Made by a program: the position numbers and the translations under genes. Below are positions 27,427-39,214 of a DNA stretch of 64,000 bases, piece after piece; within the stretch, counting starts at the first letter, position 1; each line of letters starts with the position of its first letter. The notes below the pieces were generated by a model. It was given only the letters and a program-made list of their open reading frames with translations, ran no database searches and was not told the DNA's origin. This stretch comes from Candidatus Yaniella excrementavium (lineage in GTDB: Bacteria; Actinomycetota; Actinomycetes; Actinomycetales; Micrococcaceae), in contig DXCT01000101.1 in assembly GCA_019115865.1 (NCBI GenBank), forward strand, positions 107,883 through 171,882, in the 5' to 3' direction.

Positions 27427-27826
27427 AAGATACGTGAATACACGAGGTTGGTGGGGCATCTTCCTGCACGCCACCTGGCCAACATTGCTTGTCACAGTTC
27501 TTACCGGTCTCGTCTTTCAAATAGTCATTTCCAGCCAAGCGGGCTTGTCGGCATTAACCGCGGGTATCGTTGTTTGGATGCTCTCGGCGGTGAGCGTTGT
27601 GTTGATCGCATCCATTTGGAAGAACCACCGAAATCTCGCGATACCGGTGGCCATGGGCGCATTCGTTGCAAAAATGGTGTTCTTAGGGTTCTTGCTCACA
27701 GTCGTTCCACCTCCAGACTGGTTCCACACCACTGGGGCAGCTCTTGGTGCGTTGGTTGCCATCATTGTGTGGCAAGTTGCAGAGGTCATTGTCTTTATTA
27801 ATACGCGCCGATTAATTTACCCGTAG
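27419..27826 (+). CDS. AtpI-like small membrane protein upstream of the ATP synthase operon
   Basis: The product of about 135 residues has four predicted transmembrane helices and lies where actinobacteria carry an AtpI/Rv1303-type gene. AtpI proteins are thought to assist c-ring assembly or ion supply of the ATP synthase; function here is inferred from position. The ORF track starts at GTG 27362; ATG 27419 (MAKRYVNTRG) is preferred because the extension lies wholly inside the upstream gene. It still overlaps that gene by 8 nt. Confidence 0.8.
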   Translation: MAKRYVNTRGWWGIFLHATWPTLLVTVLTGLVFQIVISSQAGLSALTAGIVVWMLSAVSVVLIASIWKNHRNLAIPVAMGAFVAKMVFLGFLLTVVPPPDWFHTTGAALGALVAIIVWQVAEVIVFINTRRLIYP

Positions 27827-28156
27827 TTTTTTAAATGAATGTGACGAAACCGACAAAAATCGGTGAAATTTTATTGTCCAGCATTAAGAATTCGCGGGAT
27901 GACTAGGCGTTATGGGTAAAACTCAAGGGAGCGGCGCTGCCTCTTGTGACGAATCTCTCAGTTCATTTGGCGGGTCAAGGCTTCAAGGTCGTCGTTGACT
28001 CTTGACTCAATGCGACACGGGTTAGGCTTTTTGCTAGACTGTCCAAGGGCAAAAACGCGAAGAAAACCGCAACTGCCTACAACATTTCGGCAACATCCCC
28101 GAAGCAGGAGTTTAACCGCCTGCCTTTTCGCGGGGGATTATTGAGAGAGGATTTGC
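27827..28156 (+). promoter_or_regulatory. Intergenic region with candidate terminator and atp promoter
   Basis: This 330-nt gap contains no convincing gene. Near its left end a short hairpin ACCGA-caaaaa-TCGGT (27849-27864) is followed by GAAATTTTATT and may end the prfA-atpI transcript. Further right TTGACT occurs twice in tandem (about 27990-28010) and TAGGCT/TAGACT boxes follow, so the atp operon promoter is probably here, although no well-spaced -35/-10 pair stands out. AGAGAGG at the right end is the atpB ribosome binding site. Confidence 0.4.
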
Positions 28157-28966
28157 GTGCTTCCACTCGTGCTAAGTTATCTCCCCGCGCAAGGGGGTTA
28201 CGTGCCGCCCACGATCGACGATGCGCACCCGCCAGACATCATTCCGTGGATGGCTGAGTACGGCACAGGCTTTGGCAAGCAGATGGTGATGATCGTCTTG
28301 TCGATCATCCTTATCTGGGCATTTTTCGGCATTGCAATGCGCAAACCTTCCCTGGTGCCTGGTCGCGTCCAGTGGGTCGCTGAATCAGGCTATGCATTCG
28401 TCCGCAATGGCATCGGCCGAGACATCATTGGGGAAAAGAACTTCCGTCAATGGGTGCCATTGCTTTTTGCAACATTCTTTTTTGTGTTGCTCAACAACCT
28501 TTTCGGTGCCATACCTGTTCTGCAGCTTCCATCGTTCTCACATTCTGGTGCGGCGTATGCGATAGCGATCATCATGTACATCGTCTGGATCGGTGTAGGT
28601 CTTCGTCACCACGGTGTGAAGTACTTCAAACTTGCCGTTGTGCCCAAGGGTGTGCCGGGCTGGATTCTTCCACTGCTTGTACCCCTTGAAATTATATCGA
28701 ACTTCATTGTTCGTCCACTGACCCACTCCCTGCGTCTGATGGCAACCATGTTGGCTGGCCACATGATCGTCATGCTGGCAGGTACCGGTGCGGATTATCT
28801 GATCACACAAACGGATAGTATCTTTAGTGCCGGACTTGGCATCATGGTGATTATCGGCTCCGTAGCCCTTTACTTCCTGGAACTGTTGATCATGGTTCTC
28901 CAAGCGTTCGTGTTTACGCTACTGACCTCGTTGTACATCCAGGGCGCGATAGCGGCGAACGATTAG
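28157..28966 (+). CDS. atpB: ATP synthase Fo subunit a
   Basis: The 269-residue membrane subunit that forms the proton half-channels against the c-ring. The essential arginine is in RPLTHSLRLMATMLAGH, and the C-terminal helix ELLIMVLQAFVFTLLTSLYI is typical. Translation starts at GTG 28157 with AGAGAGG 6 nt upstream. It opens the atpBEFHAGDC operon. A 169-nt gap separates it from atpE. Confidence 0.97.
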   Translation: MLPLVLSYLPAQGGYVPPTIDDAHPPDIIPWMAEYGTGFGKQMVMIVLSIILIWAFFGIAMRKPSLVPGRVQWVAESGYAFVRNGIGRDIIGEKNFRQWVPLLFATFFFVLLNNLFGAIPVLQLPSFSHSGAAYAIAIIMYIVWIGVGLRHHGVKYFKLAVVPKGVPGWILPLLVPLEIISNFIVRPLTHSLRLMATMLAGHMIVMLAGTGADYLITQTDSIFSAGLGIMVIIGSVALYFLELLIMVLQAFVFTLLTSLYIQGAIAAND

Positions 28967-29135
28967 TTTCGTCGATAGAGCAAACCACAACACAATATTG
29001 AAATTTGCCGACCCAAGCACTTGAGTCGGAACGGTGCGAGACACACCGTGAACGAACTTCCTGGTACCGGTACCCATCGGATCCCCGCCGGGAACCCTCC
29101 ACAACCTGCCAGATAGGCATCTTGAAAGGAACACA

Positions 29136-29351
29136 ATGGAACTGCATGGTTCATTGAACATGATCGGATACGGTCTAGCCGCGATTGGCTCCGCCATTGG
29201 TGTGGGTCTGATTTTCGCCGCATACATCAACGGTGTGGCACGCCAGCCAGAATCCCAGTCACAGCTACAGCCAATTGCTCTGCTTGGTTTCGCATTGGCG
29301 GAAGCTCTTGCCATTCTGGGCTTGGTCTTCGCTTTCGTTATCGGAGCCTAG
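29136..29351 (+). CDS. atpE: ATP synthase Fo subunit c
   Basis: A 71-residue hairpin of two membrane helices that forms the rotor ring. The polar loop is ARQPE (about 35-39) and the proton-carrying carboxylate is Glu56 in LAEALAILG. No sodium-binding pattern is evident, so it should be proton-driven. GAAAGGA precedes the ATG. Confidence 0.97.
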   Translation: MELHGSLNMIGYGLAAIGSAIGVGLIFAAYINGVARQPESQSQLQPIALLGFALAEALAILGLVFAFVIGA

Positions 29352-29399
29352 GGCGCCATCCACGGTCGGGGCAGATCCGACTACGTAAGTCAGAAATGA

Positions 29400-29995
<596 letters not shown>

Positions 29996-29996
<1 letters not shown>

Positions 29997-30808
29997 TGTC
30001 ACAAGCATCGCGTGATTCATTGGCACAACTGCACACCGAGCTGAAGGCAACCCTTTCGGCCGGCGGAGTAGAACTCGGCGCAGAACTGTTTGCTGCTTTG
30101 AAGGTAATTGACGACAACGGCGCTCTGCGTCGGGCAATTGCCGATCCAACGGTTGAAGCCAACCGACGACAAGAACTGATTCGCAAGGTCTTTGCAGACA
30201 AAATCTCGGCCAACGCCGTGAGCGTACTGCAAGGCGTTGCTGGTACCCGCTGGTCCACCGAACGTGAGTTTGGCGATGCAGTGGAAAAGATGGCAGCCAA
30301 TGCTGTTGTGCATAGTACTGAACAGGACGGTCTTGCCGGTCTGAAAGCCCTCACCCAGCAGTTGCTGGAGTTCAACCACGCTGTTGACTCCAGCCATCAG
30401 CTGCAACGGGCATTGACCGATGTGCAAGCGCCACTATCGTCCCGAGTAGGTCTGGCACTATCATTGTTGTCAGATGCCGCAATGGAGGCAACGAAGGTTC
30501 TGGTGCGCCAGGCCGTCGAACTTCCACGTGGACTGAAACCTGTAGATCTTGTTCGTCGTTTCGCTGATCTGAGCGCACAGCAACAACGTCAGTGGATCGC
30601 CGATGTCACGGTGGCCCGTCCGCTCCAGCAAGCTCAGGTAGATCGTCTTGCGCAGTCATTATCGACCGCATTTGGACGAGAACTGACGCTGAACATCGAG
30701 ACGGACTCTCAGCTGGTCGGCGGAATACGGATCCAGGTTGGTGACGAGGTAATCGATTCCTCCGTTGCAACTCGACTCAACGATCTGAACACTAAACTGG
30801 CCGGCTGA
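29996..30808 (+). CDS. atpH: ATP synthase F1 subunit delta
   Basis: The 270-residue delta (OSCP) subunit joins the b stalk to the alpha3beta3 head. The C-terminal half contains the conserved pattern [25 protein letters not shown]. The length matches the longer actinobacterial delta subunits rather than the roughly 177 residues of Escherichia coli. It begins in the atpF stop (TAATG). Confidence 0.95.
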
Positions 30809-30879
30809 AACCGGCACTCGAAACATTCACAACTAGGCCCATCATGATGATGTGGCAAACAAGAGAGCAGGGACTGCAG

Positions 30880-32514
30880 ATGGCCGATTTGACCATCAAC
30901 GCTGACGACGTCCGTGATGCCCTACATGAGTTTGCGGAGTCGTACGAACCGGCCGACACCGAACGTGTCGAGGTCGGTTACGTCAATAGTGCAGCCGACG
31001 GTATTGCCACCGTGGAAGGTCTACCTTCCGCCATGGCAAACGAATTGCTGCGTTTTGAAAACGGCACCACCGGACTTGCCCAGAACCTCGACCCACGTGA
31101 ACTTGGTGTCGTTGTCCTAGGCGACTTCCAGGAAATTCAAGAAGGCATGAAGGTCTACCGCACCGGCGAAGTACTGTCGGTACCAGTCGGTGACGGCTTC
31201 ATGGGTCGTGTCGTCAACCCCGTTGGCGAGCCAATTGATAACCTCGGTCCGATTGAGGACGAGGGACGTCGTGCGTTGGAACTTCAAGCACCAGGTGTGA
31301 CCGAACGTAAATCGGTACACGAACCACTTCAGACCGGTATGAAAGCCATTGACGCGATGATCCCGATTGGTCGGGGACAGCGCCAGTTGATCATTGGCGA
31401 CCGTCAGACCGGTAAGACCGCTATCGGTGTTGATGCGATTCTTAACCAGAAAGCCAACTGGGAATCGGGGGATCCGAATAAACAGGTACGTTGTATCTAT
31501 GTCGCGGTTGGCCAGAAGGCTTCGACCATTGCATCGGTCCGTGCCACCTTGGAAAAAGAAGGCGCGCTGGACTACACCACGATCGTGGCTGCACCAGCAT
31601 CTGACCCAGCCGGTCTGAAATACCTAGCACCATATGCCGGTTCAGCCATTGGACAGCACTGGATGTATGGCGGTAAGCACGTGCTGATCATCTTTGATGA
31701 TCTGTCGAAACAGGCTGAAGCTTACCGTGCAGTATCACTACTGCTGCGTCGTCCACCGGGCCGTGAAGCGTACCCTGGTGACGTCTTCTACTTGCACTCC
31801 CGTCTGTTGGAGCGTTGTGCAAAACTCTCTGACGACATGGGAGCCGGTTCGATGACCGGTCTGCCAATCGTAGAGACCAAAGCCAACGACGTCTCCGCGT
31901 ACATTCCCACCAACGTCATTTCGATTACCGACGGTCAGATCTTCTTGCAGTCTGACCTATTCAACGCCAACCAGCGCCCAGCTGTTGACGTTGGTGTGTC
32001 GGTATCGCGTGTTGGGGGCGACGCCCAGATCAAGGCGATGAAGAAGGTCTCCGGTACGTTGCGTATTGATCTGGCACAGTACCGTGACCAGCAAGCGTTC
32101 TCCATGTTTGCGTCAGACCTGGATGCTTCAACTCGTCGCCAGTTAGACCGTGGCGCTCGTTTGATGGAACTCCTCAAACAGCCGCAGTATTCACCAATGC
32201 CCGTTGAGGAACAAGTTGTCTCTATCTGGTCAGGCTCACGCGGCCACCTGGACGACGTACCTGTCGGCGATGTGCTGCGCTTTGAAGAAGAGTTCTTGCA
32301 GCACTTGCGTCTGAACAACATCGCGTTGCCAGATATCCTCGAAGCCGGTGTGATCCACGACGAAGTCGAAGAAGCACTTGTTCGTGAAGTGACCAACTTT
32401 AAGAAGTCGTTCCTCGCCGATGGCGATGACGGCATCCAGCCAGGTCACGAAGAACACAAGGCCATCGACGAAGACGCTGTCGAACAAGAACAGATCGTCC
32501 GCCAGAAACGCTGA
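30880..32514 (+). CDS. atpA: ATP synthase F1 subunit alpha
   Basis: The 544-residue non-catalytic nucleotide-binding subunit has P-loop [11 protein letters not shown] and the ATPase alpha/beta signature near [14 protein letters not shown]. The ORF track begins at ATG 30844, but ATG 30880 ([10 protein letters not shown]) has GCAGGGA 6 nt upstream and gives the usual N-terminus. The C-terminus is acidic and extended ([16 protein letters not shown]), as common in actinobacteria. Confidence 0.97.
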   Translation: MADLTINADDVRDALHEFAESYEPADTERVEVGYVNSAADGIATVEGLPSAMANELLRFENGTTGLAQNLDPRELGVVVLGDFQEIQEGMKVYRTGEVLSVPVGDGFMGRVVNPVGEPIDNLGPIEDEGRRALELQAPGVTERKSVHEPLQTGMKAIDAMIPIGRGQRQLIIGDRQTGKTAIGVDAILNQKANWESGDPNKQVRCIYVAVGQKASTIASVRATLEKEGALDYTTIVAAPASDPAGLKYLAPYAGSAIGQHWMYGGKHVLIIFDDLSKQAEAYRAVSLLLRRPPGREAYPGDVFYLHSRLLERCAKLSDDMGAGSMTGLPIVETKANDVSAYIPTNVISITDGQIFLQSDLFNANQRPAVDVGVSVSRVGGDAQIKAMKKVSGTLRIDLAQYRDQQAFSMFASDLDASTRRQLDRGARLMELLKQPQYSPMPVEEQVVSIWSGSRGHLDDVPVGDVLRFEEEFLQHLRLNNIALPDILEAGVIHDEVEEALVREVTNFKKSFLADGDDGIQPGHEEHKAIDEDAVEQEQIVRQKR

Positions 32515-32578
32515 TCGACCTTAGCCCATGGTGCCGGGATACACCCGGCACCAGCTATAGGTCACAGAAAGGAAAAGC

Positions 32579-33472
32579 ATGTCAGCAGCCGATATTCGGG
32601 TCTTTCGCCAGAAGATCGATTCGACGACGTCGATGAAAAAGATCTTCAATGCGATGGAACTGATCGCTACCTCGCGAATCGGTAAGGCACGCCAGCGTGT
32701 TGCAGCTTCGATGCCCTATGCCAATGCCATTACCCGGGCCGTTTCTGCGGTGTCATCACAGCAGGACATTGAACACGTACTGACGTCGGAGCCAGAAAAT
32801 CCACGTCGTGCAGCCGTGCTCATCATGTCCAGTGACCGCGGTCTGGCCGGAGCGTATTCTGCAAACATCCTGCGTCACGCCGAGAGCTTGATTGAACGCC
32901 TCTCTTCGGAAGGTAAATCGTCGGATCTATACCTGATCGGACGTAAAGCTCAGGCGTATTTCGACTTCCGTAACCGTCCCTTCAAAGGTTTCTGGAGCGG
33001 TTCAACTGACAGTCCGGACTTCGAAGTCGCTAAAGAGGTTGGCGAAACACTCGTCAATGCCTTCTTGACCGACTATGAAGATGGTGGGGTAGATGAAATT
33101 CATATTGTCTACACCCAGTTCAAATCTATGATTGTCCAAGAGCCAACCGTCGTTCGGCTACTTCCGTTGGAAGTAGTAGAGCAGGAAGTCACCGATGAAT
33201 CGGAACTGTACCCGCTCTACGAATACGAACCAGCCCCAGAAGATGTCTTGGATGCCTTGCTTCCCAAATACATTGAGTCGAGAATCTTCTCGGCCATGTT
33301 GCAGGCAGCAGCATCCGAATTGGCCAACCGTCAACGCGCGATGAGCGCAGCAGGCGATAACGCTGATGACCTCATTCGTGACTACACCTTGCTGATGAAC
33401 AACGCCCGTCAAGCTTCCATTACTCAGGAGCTCACCGAGCTCATTGCTGGTGCAGACGCACTCGCAGAGTAG
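32579..33472 (+). CDS. atpG: ATP synthase F1 subunit gamma
   Basis: The 297-residue central shaft subunit. The N-terminal helix ([20 protein letters not shown]) and C-terminal helix ([20 protein letters not shown]) that form the coiled-coil axle are conserved, and [14 protein letters not shown] is the family core motif. AAAGGAAA precedes the ATG. Confidence 0.97.
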   Translation: MSAADIRVFRQKIDSTTSMKKIFNAMELIATSRIGKARQRVAASMPYANAITRAVSAVSSQQDIEHVLTSEPENPRRAAVLIMSSDRGLAGAYSANILRHAESLIERLSSEGKSSDLYLIGRKAQAYFDFRNRPFKGFWSGSTDSPDFEVAKEVGETLVNAFLTDYEDGGVDEIHIVYTQFKSMIVQEPTVVRLLPLEVVEQEVTDESELYPLYEYEPAPEDVLDALLPKYIESRIFSAMLQAAASELANRQRAMSAAGDNADDLIRDYTLLMNNARQASITQELTELIAGADALAE

Positions 33473-33505
33473 CCGAACAACGGGCTGACAACACAGCCTC
33501 ACTGA

Positions 33506-34993
<1,488 letters not shown>

Positions 34994-34996
34994 CCT

Positions 34997-35266
34997 ATGG
35001 CCGATAACCTCCTGGACGTCGAAATCGTTGCCGAGGATCATTTTGTGTGGTCCGGGCAAGCCCGCTCGGTGTCAGCCAGGACCATCGATGGTGAGATTGG
35101 GATCCTTCCCGGTCACTTGCCGATGCTTGCAGTCCTGGGTGATGGTGAAGTCGTGGTTGAAGCTGCAGACGGGGAACCCATTACCGCACAGGCGCAAGGC
35201 GGGTTCTTCTCGGTCGACTCTGACCGAGTAACCATCGCCGCCTCACAAGCGGAGCTGTCAGCCTAG
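34997..35266 (+). CDS. atpC: ATP synthase F1 subunit epsilon, short form
   Basis: The 89-residue product contains the N-terminal beta-sandwich of epsilon (GEIGILPGHLPMLAVLGDGE) and stops where the C-terminal helical hairpin would begin. The inhibitory C-terminal domain found in Escherichia coli (138 residues) is therefore lacking. This looks like a natural short form, since the stop abuts the next ATG in an intact operon. The subunit couples gamma to the c-ring. Confidence 0.93.
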   Translation: MADNLLDVEIVAEDHFVWSGQARSVSARTIDGEIGILPGHLPMLAVLGDGEVVVEAADGEPITAQAQGGFFSVDSDRVTIAASQAELSA

Positions 35267-35719
35267 ATGCCATTGTGGCTGGCCTGGACGCTTGCGGTAG
35301 TCGCCCTCGTAGCGTTTCTCGTGGTACTGATCATCGCCTGGCGCTTGATCATCCTGCTACGAACACCCGGCTCCTTCAAGGCCCGTCTGGTCAGCAAACA
35401 CGATGCACCTCGCCCCGGAAAACCCGTGGTGGTGTCCTATAACGAGTACTCGGTAGAAATCTTCTCAGTGTATTCGATTTGGCCACGACCGCGAGTTTCC
35501 GTACCGCGTCACGTTCTCGAAGTCTCTCGATATCCGCGTCGCACACGCATTCGATCATGGCTGCGTTTGGACGACACTGATACTCGGGCGCGTTTCGATC
35601 TCAGTGCCGCGCACGCACACGTTTCAGAACTCACCACCTGGTACGAATCCGGTCCGGCAATAGGGATCGGCTACTGGCGAGAAGCACCGCGCCGGCGTCA
35701 ACGACGCCGTTATTTCTAA
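35267..35719 (+). CDS. DUF2550 family membrane-anchored protein
   Basis: The 150-residue protein has one N-terminal transmembrane helix (about 5-28) followed by a basic cytoplasmic domain (RPRVSVPRHVLEVSRYPRRT). DUF2550 genes regularly follow atpC in actinobacteria (Rv1312 position), but their role is unknown. The ATG directly abuts the atpC stop, so it is translationally coupled to the ATP synthase operon. Confidence 0.85.
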   Translation: MPLWLAWTLAVVALVAFLVVLIIAWRLIILLRTPGSFKARLVSKHDAPRPGKPVVVSYNEYSVEIFSVYSIWPRPRVSVPRHVLEVSRYPRRTRIRSWLRLDDTDTRARFDLSAAHAHVSELTTWYESGPAIGIGYWREAPRRRQRRRYF

Positions 35720-35730
35720 CTACATACGAC

Positions 35731-35779
35731 ATTCGGTCGATTGGGTACGTGGATGGCCCAATCGACCGAATTCGTGTTT
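35731..35779 (+). terminator. Terminator hairpin of the atp operon
   Basis: A perfect 15-bp inverted repeat (ATTCGGTCGATTGGG / CCCAATCGACCGAAT) with an 11-nt loop lies between the atp operon and the convergent nagA-like gene. It is followed by the weak T-tract TCGTGTTT and may serve both strands. Confidence 0.75.
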
Positions 35780-35802
35780 AATGCTGCAGCTATTGTGACG
35801 CA

Positions 35803-36753
35803 TCAATGACTACGCATTGCCGCACAGACCGCGGCGTGGTCCAGGCCGTGGGCTACCAGATCATCGTGAATCGTCGCCAGGTCACTGGCTCCAGAAGCTC
35901 TCGTGTACCCATCAGCCAGCATGGGGCTGCCAGAGCTTGGGTAGCCTAACGATGTTAGACCCAGCATTGGAGTCGACTGTGTCAGTGGTTTGCATCCCGA
36001 CGGTAGGGTGGCAGCCGAAGCATCTGAGACCAGCCGGACCGCAGTCGGATATGTTGTCAACCACCAAGAGATAACGCCTGCATGGACGTGGTGTCCATCG
36101 GCTATCAATTCGATACTGACCATACCCCGCTGTGCGGCTTCGATTACTGCAAGGAGCGGACCGGGTTCCCGATGGTGAAACCCTCGCATCGCGTTATACA
36201 GGTGCGTTATGATGACCGGCCGACCTGTCAGTTGAAAAACGAGGTCTATACCGTCTCTCATCTGCTCGTAGGCGGCGTTGGTATGCCCTAGTGCCGGTGC
36301 AATGCCGTACGCAACGAGCTGTTGAACAAGAGCTTCAAAGCCAACCAGCTCCGGCGCAACCGTCATCATGGTAATCATCGGTGCGAGCTCCTGATGCTTC
36401 AGGACGGTCGCCAAAAAGTTTTGGCCTGCTAACTCGCCGGGGGCCAGGAGAGCTTGCCGGGAATGGGCGCCTGCATACGCTGGAGCAAGAAAGGGACCTT
36501 CAAAGTGGATTCCGGACAGTAGCCCCTCGTGGAACAGCGGGCCCAACCGGGCAAGAATCGCTGGGACCTGCTGCTGTTGCACGGTAGGGATAGACGCAGT
36601 TACCTGCGTGGTGCGACGAGCAGCGAGCAAAGCTAAGGCCGCACGAATGTCCGACGTAGTGGACGTTGCAAAATCGACACCGGCCAGACCATGAATGTGC
36701 TGATCGGCGAACTGTGCTGTACAGGACTTAGAAGAGTCGAGAGTCTGCATCAT
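35803..36753 (-). CDS. NagA-like N-acetylglucosamine-6-phosphate deacetylase, minimal form
   Basis: An amidohydrolase-fold protein of about 316 residues. It aligns with the NagA TIM barrel: [12 protein letters not shown] (metal histidines), [11 protein letters not shown] (metal glutamate), [23 protein letters not shown] and VSDASAA with the catalytic aspartate. It lacks the N-terminal and C-terminal strands that make the second, beta-sandwich domain in NagA (about 380 residues). ATG 36753 or 36750 is inferred because the track's 376-residue version runs far into nucS and its first 60 residues look out of frame. It overlaps nucS by 26 nt. Deacetylation of GlcNAc-6-P in amino-sugar recycling is the family role; the missing domain makes substrate uncertain. 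Confidence 0.75.
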   Translation of the reverse strand: MMQTLDSSKSCTAQFADQHIHGLAGVDFATSTTSDIRAALALLAARRTTQVTASIPTVQQQQVPAILARLGPLFHEGLLSGIHFEGPFLAPAYAGAHSRQALLAPGELAGQNFLATVLKHQELAPMITMMTVAPELVGFEALVQQLVAYGIAPALGHTNAAYEQMRDGIDLVFQLTGRPVIITHLYNAMRGFHHREPGPLLAVIEAAQRGMVSIELIADGHHVHAGVISWWLTTYPTAVRLVSDASAATLPSGCKPLTQSTPMLGLTSLGYPSSGSPMLADGYTRASGASDLATIHDDLVAHGLDHAAVCAAMRSH

Positions 36754-37423
36754 CGACGCCTCGCATGGCATCGTAGTCCAGCACCAGTGTTTCGAAACCG
36801 CGGTCCTCTGCCAGCACCCGTGCCTGCGGTTTGATCTGCTGAGCAGCAAATACTCCGTGGACCGGAGCCAACAGGGGATCGCGGTTGAGGAGTTCCACAT
36901 AGCGTGAGAGTTGCTCAACGCCGTCGATGTCACCGCGGCGCTTGAGTTCCACGGCTACCGTCTGGCCGGTAGTATTTCTCGCCAGGATATCGACGGGACC
37001 AATGGCGGTCATATACTCGCGCCGAATGAGCTTATAATCGGTTCCCAGCAGGTGTATTTGTTCTGCGAGGAGCCGTTGTAAATCCGCTTCAACGCCATCT
37101 TTGACCAGTCCAGGATCTTGTCCCAGCTCGTGTTTGGAATCATGTTCGATCGAATAGATGCTAATGATCAGGTGGTCATCCACCTTCTGCGATTGGACCT
37201 TCCATAATTCCGAGATGCCCTCGTTGCGCTGGCTGTCGGATGGCTCAGACACATGGAGTCTATTGGGCGGGGTCATCCAGTTGAGCGGTTTATAAGAACC
37301 GCCGTCGGAGTGTATTAACACACCGCCATCAGCTTTGATCATGATCAGGCGTTTGGCCGGCGGCAAAAACGCGTTGAGGCGGCCGGTATAGGTTACGGAA
37401 CATTCGGCAATGACTAGTCGCAT
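36728..37423 (-). CDS. nucS: NucS/EndoMS mismatch-specific endonuclease
   Basis: The 231-residue product matches NucS, the enzyme of the non-canonical mismatch repair pathway of actinobacteria and archaea that lack MutS/MutL. The N-terminal DNA-binding half ([15 protein letters not shown]) precedes the nuclease domain with GPVDILARN and [20 protein letters not shown], which hold the catalytic Asp and ExK. The C-terminus DADSRLF is the expected beta-clamp binding tail. A TAGACT box lies 10 nt upstream of the ATG and no ribosome binding site is present, so the mRNA leader is probably very short. Confidence 0.94.
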   Translation of the reverse strand: MRLVIAECSVTYTGRLNAFLPPAKRLIMIKADGGVLIHSDGGSYKPLNWMTPPNRLHVSEPSDSQRNEGISELWKVQSQKVDDHLIISIYSIEHDSKHELGQDPGLVKDGVEADLQRLLAEQIHLLGTDYKLIRREYMTAIGPVDILARNTTGQTVAVELKRRGDIDGVEQLSRYVELLNRDPLLAPVHGVFAAQQIKPQARVLAEDRGFETLVLDYDAMRGVDDADSRLF

Positions 37424-37500
37424 ATCGGCACATAGTCTAATGGGTGTTGGCTAGGTTGGCGCTCAAGGTGGCAAACCGGCAAGTATGTGACAATGGGTTT

Positions 37501-37833
37501 ATGGCTCGGAAGAACAGACCTCGTCGCGGTCAGAACCCTAAACGTGGCAGGAGACGACAAGGATCAACGCCCCGCGATTTGAACGCCATAGCGTTCGATA
37601 CAAACTATGCTCATGAAACGGCCTTCGATGGCGGTTGGCATGTACGCCAGATACCCGCGTGGCGGGCCGTCAAGCACTACACGTGCCCTGGTTGTTTGGG
37701 TGTGATTCCACAGGGTCAGGCACATGTGGTGACTTGGCGCTCCGACTGGATTATGGGTGACGAAGACGCCGGCAGTATGCGTCGTCATTGGCACAGTGGG
37801 TGCTGGCGTAATCGACGACAGGATTTGTGCTAG
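37501..37833 (+). CDS. Small basic protein with a Cys/His zinc-ribbon-like motif
   Basis: The 110-residue product of unknown function begins with a very basic segment (MARKNRPRRGQNPKRGRRRQ) and then has CPGC (about 61-64) and HWHSGCW (about 97-103), a spacing suggestive of one bound zinc. Similar short proteins sit next to nucS in many actinobacteria and are often named ATP/GTP-binding protein without clear basis. ATG 37501 is preferred over the track's 37444. No ribosome binding site is seen; GACAAT lies 6 nt before the ATG. Its stop overlaps that of the convergent gene (CTAG). Confidence 0.75.
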   Translation: MARKNRPRRGQNPKRGRRRQGSTPRDLNAIAFDTNYAHETAFDGGWHVRQIPAWRAVKHYTCPGCLGVIPQGQAHVVTWRSDWIMGDEDAGSMRRHWHSGCWRNRRQDLC

Positions 37834-39068
37834 CGCGAATCCTGATATGGAACATAGACTTCGCGTACCAACACCAAGATGCCCGCAACCGTTGGGATCG
37901 CCATCAACGCCCCCAACACTCCGAGCAACGAACCGCCTGCGATGACGCCGATAACCGCCAAGGCACCGGGGATGGCCACGGCGCGTTGCATGATCTTGGG
38001 GGAGATCAAGTACGCCTCGACCTGCAGGTAAATGAAGTAGATTGCTGCGAAAATTAACGCGGCTTGCCATCCGGCCAGCAGGGCCAGCAGGCTGATGACA
38101 ATACCGCCGGTGACCGCGCCGACCAGGGGTATGAAGGCCATGAATGCGGCGAATATTGCCAGTAGGGCAGCGTATTCTAACTCGGCAAAGTTGGCAGCGA
38201 TATACGCGACAATCCCGTTGAGCGTGGCCACCACGGTCTGACCCACTACATAATGTCCCACCGAGCCCGAGATTTTTTCTGAGAGGTACTCGATGCGTTC
38301 CCGCCGAGACCGTGGTGCCAGACGGTAGAGCCATTTTTTGATGCTTGGCAGTGTTGCCAGGAAATACAGCGTCAAGACCACCACGATCAACACTGAAAAA
38401 CCAACGTTAAAAATCGCACTGCCGACACCCAGAATCCCACCCAGCAGATTGGTGATGTTGGAGCTATCGGATACGAACCTGTTGACTTCGGTGGTGGCCA
38501 CCGAGGCCACATCGAATTCGTCATCGACGGCCTGAAAAGCATCGGATTCGATGATGTCGTTGACTACCGTGGGAAGCATCTGCGCGAACTCGGTGGTCTG
38601 CTCGATGATCACCGGTACCAGAGCAGAAATAAATACGGTGAGAATGCCAATCAGCAACGCGACGGCGGCGAACACCCCAACGCCGCGCGGAGCGCCCCAG
38701 GACTGTATCTTGGTGACGATCGGGTCCAGACCCAGCGTGATGAATAAGGCTGCCAAGATCCACACCAGCAGTTGCACATTGGATGAGACGATCAGATACA
38801 GTCCCAACGCCAAGCCCACACCCACGGTGAGCATAAAGCCGGTCTTAATCGGACGGGAGACAAAATCTGCCCCGGTGCCATGAGTCGAGGGGGTGGAGAA
38901 GTCTTCAGCGGCGGTAATAGGCGTTGGTGGATATTCGCCGGGTTCAGGTACAGTGAACTGTTGTTGCGCGCGGGTGTCTGCCAGTTGGTGTCGGGCGCCG
39001 GTTATGCGCCGTTTGGTGTCCTGCAGCAGCTTGCTCATAAGCTTGCGTGTCGTAGATTTCTCGGCCAC
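37830..39068 (-). CDS. AI-2E family transporter (TqsA/PerM-like permease)
   Basis: A polytopic membrane protein of about 412 residues from the AI-2 exporter superfamily, with about eight helices and the typical large cytoplasmic loop between the first pairs (ALVPVIIEQTTEFAQMLP). Family motifs FIPLVGAVTGGIV and the C-terminal GALAVIGVIAGGSLLGVLGALMAIP region are visible. Members export autoinducer-2 or unknown solutes; some are Na+/H+ antiporters, so the substrate is open. The track start is TTG 39113; GTG 39068 or ATG 39038 are more likely. It is convergent with the 37501 gene. Confidence 0.87.
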   Translation of the reverse strand: MAEKSTTRKLMSKLLQDTKRRITGARHQLADTRAQQQFTVPEPGEYPPTPITAAEDFSTPSTHGTGADFVSRPIKTGFMLTVGVGLALGLYLIVSSNVQLLVWILAALFITLGLDPIVTKIQSWGAPRGVGVFAAVALLIGILTVFISALVPVIIEQTTEFAQMLPTVVNDIIESDAFQAVDDEFDVASVATTEVNRFVSDSSNITNLLGGILGVGSAIFNVGFSVLIVVVLTLYFLATLPSIKKWLYRLAPRSRRERIEYLSEKISGSVGHYVVGQTVVATLNGIVAYIAANFAELEYAALLAIFAAFMAFIPLVGAVTGGIVISLLALLAGWQAALIFAAIYFIYLQVEAYLISPKIMQRAVAIPGALAVIGVIAGGSLLGVLGALMAIPTVAGILVLVREVYVPYQDSR

Positions 39069-39214
39069 GCACCCCACATTACGACAGGAAGCTGACAAGT
39101 TGGCACATCCCAACGGCGCGGTGGCCTGCAGATTGCTACTATGGTTGAAGGCTAGCCTGGTGGCACCTCACGGGTGCGCCAAATACGATAATTCGACCGA
39201 AAAGGTGGCAAGTT

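Noticed and set aside
29063-29074. GGTACCGGTACC palindrome between atpB and atpE
   Set aside because: A 12-bp palindrome made of short GGTACC units; position within an operon gap gives no regulatory case beyond chance or a minor RNA fold.
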